A DNA stretch of 45,692 nt from an uncultured Lachnospiraceae bacterium (GCA_900548905.1 URMK01000056.1:1-45692); one strand, 5' to 3'; numbered from the stretch's first letter, positions 25,280 through 32,470 are shown. The notes: generated by a model not told the origin, from the letters alone. Translations and numbers: made by a program.

Positions 25280-26235
25280 ATACGGTTATCATAGACGGAC
25301 TTTCTTTCGCACTGCCTCTGTTTATCATGGCCATAGGCGGTATATACAGTGAAAAAAGCGGTATTACCAATCTTGCTATTGAAGGCCTGCAGGGGTTCGG
25401 CGCTTTTACGGGCGCGTTGGCCGCCGTACTCGTGGCGGACCGGTTTGCGGGGAATTCAGCCATGCCTTTTTATATTGCCATGCTGTTTGCCGTCATCGGA
25501 GGCACGCTGTTTTCGCTCATCCATGCGCTGCTGTGCATCCGGTTCAAGGCCAATATGGTTATCAGCGGCGTGGTAATCAATATTCTCGCCATGGCACTGA
25601 CCTCTTTTTTAACAAAGCAGATTAATGCCACGGTTTTCGGAGCGGCTTCCGATAAATTTGTGCTGGGAGTATCCAACCGGATTACGGTTCCCGGAATCTC
25701 CCGGATCCCTGTGCTGGGAGCGGTATTTACCAATATATATCCTTTTGAGATCGTGATTGTTGCCGTATCCCTTAGCGCGTGGTTTGTTATGTATAAGTCC
25801 CGTTTCGGTATGCACCTGCGTGCCTGCGGAGACAACCCCCATGCTGTGGATGCCGCAGGAATTGAGGTAGGTAAAGTACGTCTGGCGGCCGTTATGGTCT
25901 CCGGCGCTCTTTCCGGACTGGGAGGCATCTGCTTCGCCTATTCTATTTCCGCCAATTTTTCCGGAAATATCTATGTGGGATACGGTTATCTGGCTATCGC
26001 CGCCATGATTTTCGGAAACTGGAAGATTCTGCCCACGCTGGGAGCCTGCCTTCTGTTCGGTTTTGCCCGTTCCGGCGGTTACCGCATTGTGCAGATCCTG
26101 GAAATGCCCAGCAGCTATCAGGATTTGGTTATGATTCTTCCCTATGTGCTGACGCTTCTCCTTCTTGTGTTCTTTTCCAGGCATAACCGTGCGCCCCGCG
26201 CCCTGGGAGAGATTTATGACAAGGGCAGCCGGTAG
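25276..26235 (+). CDS. Nucleoside ABC importer permease 2
   Basis: A 319-residue membrane protein (YufQ/NupQ-like), partner of the preceding permease. It begins with a membrane helix without a cytoplasmic extension, and shows EKSGITNLAIEGLQ near 28-41 and the conserved SGALSGLGGICFAYS segment, typical of the second subunit. AGGGAGGA lies before the ATGA overlap. Last gene of the importer operon; no strong terminator follows. Confidence 0.93.
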   Translation: MNTVIIDGLSFALPLFIMAIGGIYSEKSGITNLAIEGLQGFGAFTGALAAVLVADRFAGNSAMPFYIAMLFAVIGGTLFSLIHALLCIRFKANMVISGVVINILAMALTSFLTKQINATVFGAASDKFVLGVSNRITVPGISRIPVLGAVFTNIYPFEIVIVAVSLSAWFVMYKSRFGMHLRACGDNPHAVDAAGIEVGKVRLAAVMVSGALSGLGGICFAYSISANFSGNIYVGYGYLAIAAMIFGNWKILPTLGACLLFGFARSGGYRIVQILEMPSSYQDLVMILPYVLTLLLLVFFSRHNRAPRALGEIYDKGSR

Positions 26236-26331
26236 GACACACGGCTGGCGGAAATCAATTTTCAAACACGCTCAAGTCCGCCGTGGAATAAAAGATGATT
26301 GAATCTGCATAGTATTTGCCATAATCAGTTA

Positions 26332-26360
26332 TAGAAAATACCGGTGAAAAAAACTATAAT
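26332..26360 (+). promoter_or_regulatory. Possible promoter of the dipeptidase gene
   Basis: A perfect TATAAT at 26355-26360, with TAGAAA at 26332-26337 as a weak -35 (17-base spacer). It is 33 bases before the start codon. Confidence 0.45.
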
Positions 26361-26392
26361 AGCGTCAGAAAGGGTTATGGAGGGATTGGAAG

Positions 26393-27841
26393 ATGGAAAA
26401 AGGATATGACGGCCATACCTGTAAAAGGGTGGGGCGGTGGTTTGAAGAACACAGGGAAGAGATGATACGGGATATCAAGAGGCTGGTACGGATCCCGAGC
26501 ATCTCCGATCCGCAGTCGGAGACCGGGCCTTTCGGAAAGGCCTGCCGCCTCGTTATGGATGAAATGCTCGCTATAGGAAGGGAGTATGGATTTTATACGG
26601 AGAATAAGGAATATTATGTGGGGACCATAGGCAAAGAGGAAAAGGACTGGAAGAATACCATCGGCCTTTGGAATCATCTGGATGTGGTGCCGCTGGGAGA
26701 AGGATGGGAATACGAGCCTTTTCAGCCGGTGGTTAAGGACGGTTATCTCATTGGCAGAGGGGCGCAGGATAACAAGGGACCTGCCGTTGCCATGCTGTAT
26801 GTGATGCGGTGCATACGGGATCTGGAGCTTGAGATGAAGCACGATATCTGCCTGTTTGTAGGTTGTGACGAAGAACGGGGAATGGCGGATCTGGAGTATT
26901 ATGGGAGCCGTTATCCGTTTCCGGCCCTGTCCATGATCGCTGACTGTGGTTTTCCCGTATGCTATGGGGAGAAAGGGATCTTGGAAGGCTGGGCGGCGGC
27001 GGAGCGTCCCTTCAGCACGGATGTGGTTGATTTGTACGGGGGAAGCGCCGGAAATATCATACCGGACCGCGCGGTTCTTGTACTCCGGGACAGACCGGAG
27101 CTGGAAGAGCAGATCAGGCGGCTGCCGGAAAATCTCCGGGCGGAAAGAGAAGAAGGACAGATACGGATAACCGCCCGGGGAACAAGCCGTCACAGTGCGT
27201 TCCCGGAAGGAAGCGTGAATGCGGTGCATGAACTGGCAAAGGGAGTGTGCTGCACGGGACTGTTGAAGGAAGAGGATCGTCGGATTCTCCGTTTTATCGA
27301 AAAAGCGACCTCGGATTATTATGGGAAAGGGATTGGCATTGCCTATGAAGATGAAGTATCGGGCAGGCTGACCTGTGCCGGTACGGTTCTGAAGCTACAG
27401 GAGGGGAGAGCGGCCCTGCAGTTTAACATCCGCTATTCCATTTCAGCGGATCCGGTACATATGGAAGCCGTGCTTTCCGGCTTTTGCAGTGCGGACGGTT
27501 ACCGCTGGGAGCGGATCCGCGATTCTGCCCCTAATTATTTCCCGAAGGAAAGAAAAGAAGTGGCCTGTCTGACCGCGCTTTTTAATGAAATGACCGGTAT
27601 GGATGCAAAGCCTTACGTGATGGGCGGCGGAACCTATGCAAGAAAGCTTCCCAATGCCTTTGGATATGGGATCGGGGGAATGCCGGAGCGTGAGGACGAC
27701 CGGGCCGGCAGCCTTTTTGCAAAAGGGCACGGAGGTGCGCATGAACCGGACGAAGGACTGGATCTGCAGAAGCTTCTGGATGGGGCGAAGATCTATACGA
27801 TGGCAATGCTTGCCCTGAATGATTGTACACTGCAGGATTAA
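26393..27841 (+). CDS. M20 family dipeptidase, PepV-like
   Basis: A 482-residue zinc metallopeptidase. Metal and catalytic residues can all be placed: H and D in NHLDVVPLG, the bridging D in GAQDNKGP, E-E in GCDEERGM, D in ADCGFPV, and the C-terminal H in KGHGGAHEPDE. MGGGTYARKLPNAFGYG is a PepV hallmark. It cleaves short peptides in the cytoplasm. GGAGGGATTGGAAG precedes ATG. It is followed after 12 bases by the aldo/keto reductase gene and is probably cotranscribed with it. Confidence 0.93.
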   Translation: MEKGYDGHTCKRVGRWFEEHREEMIRDIKRLVRIPSISDPQSETGPFGKACRLVMDEMLAIGREYGFYTENKEYYVGTIGKEEKDWKNTIGLWNHLDVVPLGEGWEYEPFQPVVKDGYLIGRGAQDNKGPAVAMLYVMRCIRDLELEMKHDICLFVGCDEERGMADLEYYGSRYPFPALSMIADCGFPVCYGEKGILEGWAAAERPFSTDVVDLYGGSAGNIIPDRAVLVLRDRPELEEQIRRLPENLRAEREEGQIRITARGTSRHSAFPEGSVNAVHELAKGVCCTGLLKEEDRRILRFIEKATSDYYGKGIGIAYEDEVSGRLTCAGTVLKLQEGRAALQFNIRYSISADPVHMEAVLSGFCSADGYRWERIRDSAPNYFPKERKEVACLTALFNEMTGMDAKPYVMGGGTYARKLPNAFGYGIGGMPEREDDRAGSLFAKGHGGAHEPDEGLDLQKLLDGAKIYTMAMLALNDCTLQD

Positions 27842-27853
27842 AGGAGGAGAAAA

Positions 27854-28846
27854 ATGTATCAGGCACAGGAAAAAAGATATGAAAACATGAAGTATTTCAA
27901 CTGCGGAAAGAGCGGGCTGAAGCTCCCCGCCGTTTCTTTGGGGCTTTGGCATAATTTTGGCAGCAAGGACAATTTTGACAACATGAAGGAGCTTATCTTC
28001 ACCGCGTTTGATAATGGGATTACCCATTTTGATCTGGCGAATAATTACGGGCCGGTTTATGGCAGCGCGGAGGATAACTTCGGAAGAATTATGGAGAGCG
28101 ATATGCGGCCCTACCGGAACCAGATGGTTATCAGTACCAAGGCGGGCTATGATATGTGGCCCGGGCCTTACGGGGATGGAGGAAGCAGGAAGTATCTGAT
28201 TTCCAGCCTGGATGAGAGCCTGAAAAGGATGAAGGTGGACTATGTGGATATTTTCTACCACCACAGGATGGATCCGGAAACGCCCCTGGAGGAAACGATG
28301 CTTGCCTTGGATAGCATTGTGAAAAGCGGCAAGGCCCTGTATGCGGGAATTTCCAATTATACCGGAGAGGTTATGGAGAAGGCCGCGGCGATTCTTAAGG
28401 AATTAAAATGTCCCTTTATCATCAACCAGAACCGTTACTCCATTTTTGACCGTTCTATTGAAGAAAACGGCCTGAAGGCGGCTGCGGTGCAAAACGGCTG
28501 CGGTATCATTGCTTTCAGCCCGCTGGCGCAGGGGCTCCTGACGGACAAATATCTGCATGGGATCCCCGAGGACAGCAGAATCAAAAGGGATGGAAGGTTC
28601 CTGAATGAATCCGCGCTGACGGAAAAGACGCTGGGGCAGATCCGCGCCCTGAATGAAATTGCCGCAAACAGGGGGCAGAGCCTGGCACAGATGGCACTGT
28701 CCTGGATATTGAAGGATGGCGAAGTGACAAGTGTTCTGATTGGGGCATCCAGGCCTTCCCAGATAACGGAAAATATCGGTATTATCCGAAAGTTGGACTT
28801 CACGGAAGCGGAATTGAAGGAAATAGACAGAATCTGCGGACTGTAA
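27854..28846 (+). CDS. Aldo/keto reductase (YghZ-like)
   Basis: A 330-residue NADPH-dependent aldo/keto reductase of the AKR14/YghZ type, which reduces aldehydes such as L-glyceraldehyde 3-phosphate or methylglyoxal. The tetrad is present: D in FDLANNYG, Y in the same motif, K in VISTKAGYDMW, H in FYHHRMDP. The GYDMWPGPYGDGGSRKYL stretch is typical of YghZ relatives. AAAGGAGGAG lies 6-7 bases before ATG. Physiological substrate unknown. Confidence 0.92.
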   Translation: MYQAQEKRYENMKYFNCGKSGLKLPAVSLGLWHNFGSKDNFDNMKELIFTAFDNGITHFDLANNYGPVYGSAEDNFGRIMESDMRPYRNQMVISTKAGYDMWPGPYGDGGSRKYLISSLDESLKRMKVDYVDIFYHHRMDPETPLEETMLALDSIVKSGKALYAGISNYTGEVMEKAAAILKELKCPFIINQNRYSIFDRSIEENGLKAAAVQNGCGIIAFSPLAQGLLTDKYLHGIPEDSRIKRDGRFLNESALTEKTLGQIRALNEIAANRGQSLAQMALSWILKDGEVTSVLIGASRPSQITENIGIIRKLDFTEAELKEIDRICGL

Positions 28847-28867
28847 GAACCGCGGAAACAAAAATGC

Positions 28868-28896
28868 GGATGCCACGTTCTGCGGGCTGTCCTTAT
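28868..28896 (+). repeat. Short conserved stem-loop, copy 2
   Basis: Related to 22393-22420 (25 of 29 bases). The 5-base stem is kept by G-U pairs and the inner stem CGT-TCT-GCG keeps pairing by wobble. It again lies 12-13 bases before a strong hairpin. Confidence 0.6.
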
Positions 28897-28908
28897 AGAA
28901 AAAAGAAT

Positions 28909-28971
28909 ACACCGTCCGGCCGGTAAGAGCGGTTCCTGTCACAGGAAACCGTACAGCGGCCAGGGCGGTGT
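28909..28971. terminator. Long hairpin downstream of the aldo/keto reductase gene
   Basis: ACACCGTCCGGCCG against CGGCCAGGGCGGTGT (one bulge and mismatch) encloses a second stem CGGTTCCTGT/ACAGGAAACCG. The U-run after it is weak (TTTGTGTGTTT), while AAAAAAG precedes it, so it may work better on the minus strand for the gene ending at 29014. Confidence 0.6.
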
Positions 28972-29013
28972 TTGTGTGTTTATAAGAGCAGATGTCTTAT
29001 AAGAACCGGATAA

Positions 29014-29394
29014 TCACAGATCCGGTGTTCCTCCCGCGCCGGGAAAATAGACGGGCGGAATCACTCCGGGATAAGGTCCGGGAGCAGCACCTGGCATTCC
29101 AGAATTGGGATAAATACCAGGAAAAATCCAGTCGGCGCCGTTGTCTGTGGCCCGATCCATTTCGGAATCCCGGTTGACCGGATTACAGCCGTCACCGGAC
29201 ATTACGGACCGGGTATCCATATCGGAGGCCTTGCCGTCCTCTGCAATACGCACATTGTCCTCCCTGCCGGCGTTATCCATATTATGAAGCGCTGTCAGAT
29301 AGCCGTCGGTAAAGGCGGATTCCGGAGTGATACCGGGAACATTGGCGCTGGGAAATGAAAGTCCGTCATGATAAGGTCTGTTTTCTTCCTTCAT
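29014..29394 (-). CDS. Small Pro/Gly-rich hypothetical protein
   Basis: A 126-residue protein without a recognised domain, signal or membrane segment. The N-terminal two thirds are acidic and polar; the last ~35 residues are rich in Pro, Gly and aromatic residues (IFPGIYPNSG, then GPYPGVIPPVYFPGAGG), a composition seen in some surface or spore-coat proteins, but that is only a resemblance. The ribosome binding site GAGAGGAAG lies 6-8 bases before ATG. It is divergent from the LacI gene. Confidence 0.6.
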   Translation of the reverse strand: MKEENRPYHDGLSFPSANVPGITPESAFTDGYLTALHNMDNAGREDNVRIAEDGKASDMDTRSVMSGDGCNPVNRDSEMDRATDNGADWIFPGIYPNSGMPGAAPGPYPGVIPPVYFPGAGGTPDL

Positions 29395-29510
29395 GTCTTA
29401 CTTCCTCTCTTTTCTTTCTGTTTTTTGCTGGTCCGGCCTGTATGCTTGTAACTAACGCATAAAATGGCATAGAAAAGCTGCCGGTACAGACAGAACCGTT
29501 GTATTTTGCC

Positions 29511-29569
29511 AAACTTTGGGGCATTTTGCCGGATGTGGCAGAAATGGCTAAAATGCGCCTGCAAAGTTT
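29511..29569. repeat. Nested inverted repeats
   Basis: Outer arms AAACTTTG (29511-29518)/CAAAGTTT (29562-29569); inner arms GCATTTTGCC (29521-29530)/GGCTAAAATGC (29546-29556) with one bulge. It lies between the divergent start sites and may be a leader hairpin of the minus-strand gene or a regulator site. Confidence 0.6.
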
Positions 29570-29593
29570 GTTAATTAGTATACCTGTAAATGC

Positions 29594-29621
29594 TTGAAAA
29601 TATTTAAAAATACGGTACAAT
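29594..29621 (+). promoter_or_regulatory. Promoter of the LacI-family gene
   Basis: TTGAAA (29594-29599), 16-base spacer, TACAAT (29616-29621). Transcription would begin near 29628, just before the AAATTTATAAAC site. Confidence 0.6.
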
Positions 29622-29634
29622 AATATTATAAATA

Positions 29635-29646
29635 AAATTTATAAAC
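29635..29646. promoter_or_regulatory. Operator candidate AAATTTATAAAC in front of the LacI gene
   Basis: The identical 12-mer lies in the promoter spacer at 30889-30900, and close relatives are at 30848-30859 and 30867-30878. Placement just past the transcription start suggests autorepression. Confidence 0.55.
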
Positions 29647-29714
29647 GGAATCCCCGCGCTGCCGCGGCTCTGTTGGCAGCAGTGCGGGATATTCTGTAAA
29701 AAGAGGGGAAAACA

Positions 29715-30788
29715 GTGGCAATTAAATCCAAGGAACTGGCTAATTTGCTGGGTGTATCCACAGCAACCATGTCTCTGGTCCTGAATCATAAGCAGGGAAT
29801 CAGCGATGAACTCCGCAGTTCACTTCTTTCCAGGATAAGGGAGATGGGCTATGGCTATATGATCAAGGAAACGCCGGAGGCGGAACCGGGCGGCGGTGCG
29901 GCAGCCGCCAAAAACATTGCCTATATCATCCTGTCCGATCATCAGGAGGAAGGGGATGAGGGCGCTTTTTTCCCGCCGGTGATCGAAGGGGCGGAGAGGG
30001 AGGCCAGACATCTGGGCTATCATTTTTCCATCATCCACATGTATGATGAAAAGGCAGGCAGGCTCAGGGACAGTATCAGGAAGGATCAGTATGCAGGGAT
30101 GATCGTTTATGCCGATGTAATGAGTGCCGCTCTGAAAAAGGAGCTGGACAGTACGGAAATTCCTTATGTGATGCTGGATTGCTACGATCCGGATGTGAAA
30201 GCAAGTTCCGTTACGGTAAATAACAGGCAGGGGGTTTATGCCGCCGTCCGCTATCTTTTGGAAAAAGGGCATACGGAAATAGGGTACGTCTCTTCGGGAA
30301 CGCCGCGAAGCTCCCTTGTGGAGAGGAGGCGCTGCTTTTCCTACGCCTGTGAGGATCTGGGCGTGGAAGTGTGCCCGGAATGGAATATCGTTACAGACAG
30401 CCTGGGACAGAAGGCCCAGGATTATCTGGAAGGCCTGTGGAAAGGCGGTGTGAGGCCGCCGTCCGCGTTGCTGGTGGAAAATGACGTGCTGGCGCTTTCC
30501 GTATACCGGGCGCTGAAAAGTGCCGGCTATGCGGTGCCGGCGGATGTATCGGTAATCGGTTTTGACGGGCGCAGCATCTGCAGTATCATGGAACCCACTC
30601 TCACCACCATGCGCATTCCCCGCAGGCTGCTGGGAAGAACCCTGATTATGCTTCTTCACGGGAAAATAGATATGAGAAGCCGTTCCATGGAAGAAGTAGC
30701 AGTGCGCCTGGAGATGAACGCAGAGCTGGTGGAGATGGCCAGCGTGCGGAATGCGTCGGAGCTTTTGAAGGGGAAACAGCCGGGTTAG
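29715..30788 (+). CDS. LacI-family transcriptional regulator
   Basis: A 357-residue repressor starting with GTG at 29715, preceded by AGAGGGG. The N-terminal helix-turn-helix is clear (SKELANLLGVSTATMSLVLN, residues about 5-24), then a hinge, then a periplasmic-binding-like effector domain (about 67-345) with LVENDVLALSVYRALKSAGY and IGFDGRSICSIMEPTLTTM near the end. The ligand is presumably a sugar. No sugar genes follow: downstream lies a strong promoter with repeated AATTTATAAA-type sites and a structured RNA, which is the most likely target apart from its own gene. Confidence 0.92.
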   Translation: MAIKSKELANLLGVSTATMSLVLNHKQGISDELRSSLLSRIREMGYGYMIKETPEAEPGGGAAAAKNIAYIILSDHQEEGDEGAFFPPVIEGAEREARHLGYHFSIIHMYDEKAGRLRDSIRKDQYAGMIVYADVMSAALKKELDSTEIPYVMLDCYDPDVKASSVTVNNRQGVYAAVRYLLEKGHTEIGYVSSGTPRSSLVERRRCFSYACEDLGVEVCPEWNIVTDSLGQKAQDYLEGLWKGGVRPPSALLVENDVLALSVYRALKSAGYAVPADVSVIGFDGRSICSIMEPTLTTMRIPRRLLGRTLIMLLHGKIDMRSRSMEEVAVRLEMNAELVEMASVRNASELLKGKQPG

Positions 30789-30847
30789 CCTTCGGAATAA
30801 GCCGGGGGGAGTTTTTAGAATATCGGTTTATATAAATTATTTTTATG

Positions 30848-30900
30848 AAATTTATAAATAAAAAAATAATTTATAAATATATGTTGACAAATTTATAAAC
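30848..30900. promoter_or_regulatory. Cluster of three AATTTATAAA operator candidates
   Basis: AAATTTATAAAT (30848-30859), TAATTTATAAAT (30867-30878) and AAATTTATAAAC (30889-30900), centres 19 and 22 bases apart, about two helix turns. The third lies between the -35 and -10. A looser GTTTATATAAAT occurs near 30827. Likely sites for the adjacent LacI protein. Confidence 0.6.
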
Positions 30901-30912
30901 TTGTTGTATGAT
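30884..30912 (+). promoter_or_regulatory. Strong promoter of the structured RNA
   Basis: TTGACA (30884-30889), exactly 17 bases, TATGAT (30907-30912). One of the best promoters in the window. Transcription would start near 30919, with no coding sequence downstream. Confidence 0.8.
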
Positions 30913-31168
30913 AAACCCAAGTTGAAAAGTCATCAACCCACAAAATCAGCTGGTACAGCTTCGGCTGTGCCAGCACCCCCCCCCCTTAAAGTTTACAAGC
31001 TTATATCTCCGGTTCCATGCCGGTTTTTGATAACTGCTAAGTCAGGCATAATAAACATGGAAAGCAGATAAAGACGTTTGTGCCAGAGAGTATGAGCGCC
31101 TTTTTACTCCCGGTTGGAAAGCCCCCCTTTCCGGCCGGGAATGGAAGACTTCTGTAGCATGCTATGCA

Positions 31169-31222
31169 TATGGAATGCTTTGCTTCTATGGAATACTTTG
31201 TTTCCATGGAATGCTATGCTTC
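31169..31222 (+). repeat. Three tandem 18-base hairpin repeats inside the RNA
   Basis: TATGGAATGCTTTGCTTC (31169-31186), TATGGAATACTTTGTTTC (31187-31204), CATGGAATGCTATGCTTC (31205-31222). Each folds as GGAA-U-NC-loop-GN-UUC(C/U). Unit 2 has AC/GT where units 1 and 3 have GC/GC, a compensatory change that keeps pairing. Confidence 0.85.
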
Positions 31223-31257
31223 CATAAGCAGTAGCGCCTGAACAGAAGTCTTTACAA

Positions 31258-31328
31258 GCCGCGGCGGATCCTGGCTGGTTACAGCCAATCCCCCTCCCCT
31301 AATCCGTCGCGGCACCCCCCCTTTTTTT
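31258..31328 (+). terminator. Terminal stem and U-run of the structured RNA
   Basis: A 12-bp stem (31258-31269 with 31302-31313, one mismatch) encloses GGCTG-GTTA-CAGCC and a CCCCCTCCCC segment. Seven T follow, but after an eight-base ACCCCCCC gap, which is unusual for an intrinsic terminator. Confidence 0.5.
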
Positions 31329-31340
31329 GTTTCTGATACA

Positions 31341-31380
31341 TAAAATACGGCCGCCTCTTTTATGAGGCGGCCGTATTTTA
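31341..31380. terminator. Bidirectional terminator hairpin
   Basis: Perfect 17-base arms, TAAAATACGGCCGCCTC (31341-31357) and 31364-31380, around a 6-base loop; the A/T ends give a U-run in both directions. It would stop both the RNA from the left and the Mrp operon from the right. Confidence 0.85.
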
Positions 31381-31453
31381 TTCTGATTATTCCCGCTTCC
31401 CGCGTGTAACGGGCCAAACGGATACATTTGTGCGTTCCCAGCATTTCAGAGGT

Positions 31454-31532
31454 AATACCCGTAGGCTGCGGCGGGGTATTTCCTTCATATAGGAGCCGCC
31501 GGAGGCAAGCCTGCCTGACCCTGGCGGCTCCT
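31454..31532 (-). repeat. Two hairpins downstream of the Mrp gene
   Basis: AATACCC (31454-31460)/GGGTATT (31474-31480) and the perfect AGGAGCCGCC (31491-31500)/GGCGGCTCCT (31523-31532). They lie in the 3' untranslated region of the minus-strand operon, without U-runs. Confidence 0.55.
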
Positions 31533-31549
31533 GTGCGCAGAGAGTTGAC

Positions 31550-32380
31550 TCAGCAGCCCATTTTTTCGATGGAAGAAGAAAGCTCAGTCAGCCAGGGCGC
31601 ATCCAGCGCTTCGATTTCGCCCAAGTCACAGGCAGCTGCAACCGCAGGATTGATGGGAAGCTTCGCAATTGCGGGGATACCGTGTTTGGCGGCGATCTCT
31701 TCGATGTGGCTTTCTCCGAAGATACTGTGCCTGCTGTGGCAGTCGGGACATTCATAATAGGACATGTTTTCCACGATGCCCAGTACCGGGATATTCATCA
31801 TTTCTGCCATTTTAACGGCCTTTTCCACAATTACGGACACCAACTCCTGGGGAGAGGTTACCACGACGATTCCTTTGAGTGGAAGTGACTGGAACACGGT
31901 AAGCGGCACATCCCCGGTTCCCGGAGGCATGTCCACAAACATATAATCCACATCCTCCCAGATAACTTCGCTCCAGAACTGGCTTACCGCTCCTGCGATC
32001 ACAGGTCCGCGCCATAAGACAGGATCCGTATCGTTATCCAGGAGAAGATTGATTGACATAATATCAATTCCTCCACGGGTTTTTACGGGGATCAGGCCCA
32101 TTTCATTGGCATAGGCCTTTTCATGAAGCCCAAAGGCCTTCGGGATGGAGGGGCCGGTAATATCCGCGTCCATAATAGCGGTATGATATCCTTTTTTCTG
32201 CATGGAAGAAGCGAGGAGAGAGGTTACCAGGGATTTTCCCACACCACCCTTACCGCTGACTACCGCAATGACATTTTTAATGCTGGACATTTCGTGAGGC
32301 TCCTGAAGAAAGCTTTTGGGATCCCGGTCATTGCAGGATTCCTTGCATGAGGAGCAATTGTGACTGCAGTTTTCGCTCAT
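31550..32380 (-). CDS. Mrp/NBP35-family iron-sulfur carrier ATPase
   Basis: A 276-residue P-loop ATPase thought to carry and transfer Fe-S clusters (ApbC/Mrp). It has an N-terminal cysteine cluster C5-x3-C9-x2-C12-x3-C16, a deviant Walker A SGKGGVGKS at about 43-51, the DADITGPS switch motif, and the C-terminal C-x2-C pair in YYECPDCHS that bridges the dimer-bound cluster. The N-terminal cysteines make it closer to the Nbp35 type than to short Mrp. AAAGGAA lies about 9 bases before ATG. It is last in line behind the DUF134 and desulfoferrodoxin genes, with 148 bases between. Confidence 0.93.
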   Translation of the reverse strand: MSENCSHNCSSCKESCNDRDPKSFLQEPHEMSSIKNVIAVVSGKGGVGKSLVTSLLASSMQKKGYHTAIMDADITGPSIPKAFGLHEKAYANEMGLIPVKTRGGIDIMSINLLLDNDTDPVLWRGPVIAGAVSQFWSEVIWEDVDYMFVDMPPGTGDVPLTVFQSLPLKGIVVVTSPQELVSVIVEKAVKMAEMMNIPVLGIVENMSYYECPDCHSRHSIFGESHIEEIAAKHGIPAIAKLPINPAVAAACDLGEIEALDAPWLTELSSSIEKMGC

Positions 32381-32470
32381 TTGATTGATTCCTTTCCCAT
32401 ATAATTACTATTGTTATGATACCGGATCAAAAAAAAGCCGGGTATCGGTATCACCGGTTTTGACCAGCAT

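Larger units (their letters stand above)
29395..29714. other. Divergent intergenic region before the LacI gene
   Basis: 320 bases. It contains nested inverted repeats (29511-29569), the LacI-gene promoter (29594-29621) and an operator candidate (29635-29646), all listed separately. No further gene seen. Confidence 0.6.
30919..31380 (+). ncRNA. Candidate structured C-rich non-coding RNA
   Basis: From the promoter to the hairpins at 31258-31328 or 31341-31380 (about 410-460 nt). Helices in order: GTTGA/TCAAC (30921-30937); an 11-bp stem with a TTCG loop (30949-30974); CCGG-TTCCATG-CCGG (31009-31023); CTGCT/AGCAG (31034-31067); CCCGGTTGGAAAG/CTTTCCGGCCGGG with a C5 loop (31109-31139); the long-range pair AGACTTCTGT (31147-31156)/ACAGAAGTCT (31242-31251) enclosing three tandem 18-nt hairpins; GCCGCGGCGGAT/ATCCGTCGCGGC (31258-31313). 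C-rich unpaired stretches lie at 30976-30985, 31122-31127, 31290-31299 and 31315-31321. The TTCCATG loop can pair with CATGGAA at 31056-31062 and in the repeats. It does not resemble RNase P, tmRNA, 6S or SRP RNA. C-rich loops suggest an antisense regulator of G-rich ribosome binding sites; this is inference. Confidence 0.6.
30789..31549. other. 761-base gene-free region holding a structured RNA
   Basis: No protein gene is supported. It contains operator candidates, a near-consensus promoter (30884-30912), the structured RNA (about 30919-31380), a bidirectional terminator (31341-31380) and hairpins behind the Mrp gene (31454-31532). Confidence 0.7.

Noticed and set aside
31169..31222. CRISPR-like array
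   Set aside because: Units are directly abutting with no spacers and there are no cas genes.
31141..31227. A 28-residue reading frame across the 18-base repeats, giving a hexapeptide repeat with WNAL/WNTL/WNAM
   Set aside because: No ribosome binding site precedes the ATG, and the changes between units preserve RNA pairing rather than amino acids. RNA structure explains the repeats better, though a peptide is not excluded.
30919..31380. Known housekeeping RNAs (RNase P RNA, tmRNA, 6S, SRP RNA)
   Set aside because: None of their conserved motifs was seen, and tandem C-rich/hairpin organisation does not fit.
32424..32460. Intrinsic terminator between desulfoferrodoxin and Mrp genes on the minus strand
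   Set aside because: There is an eight-base U-run, but the preceding stem is only about 4 bp (CCGG/CCGG); too weak to list as a terminator.
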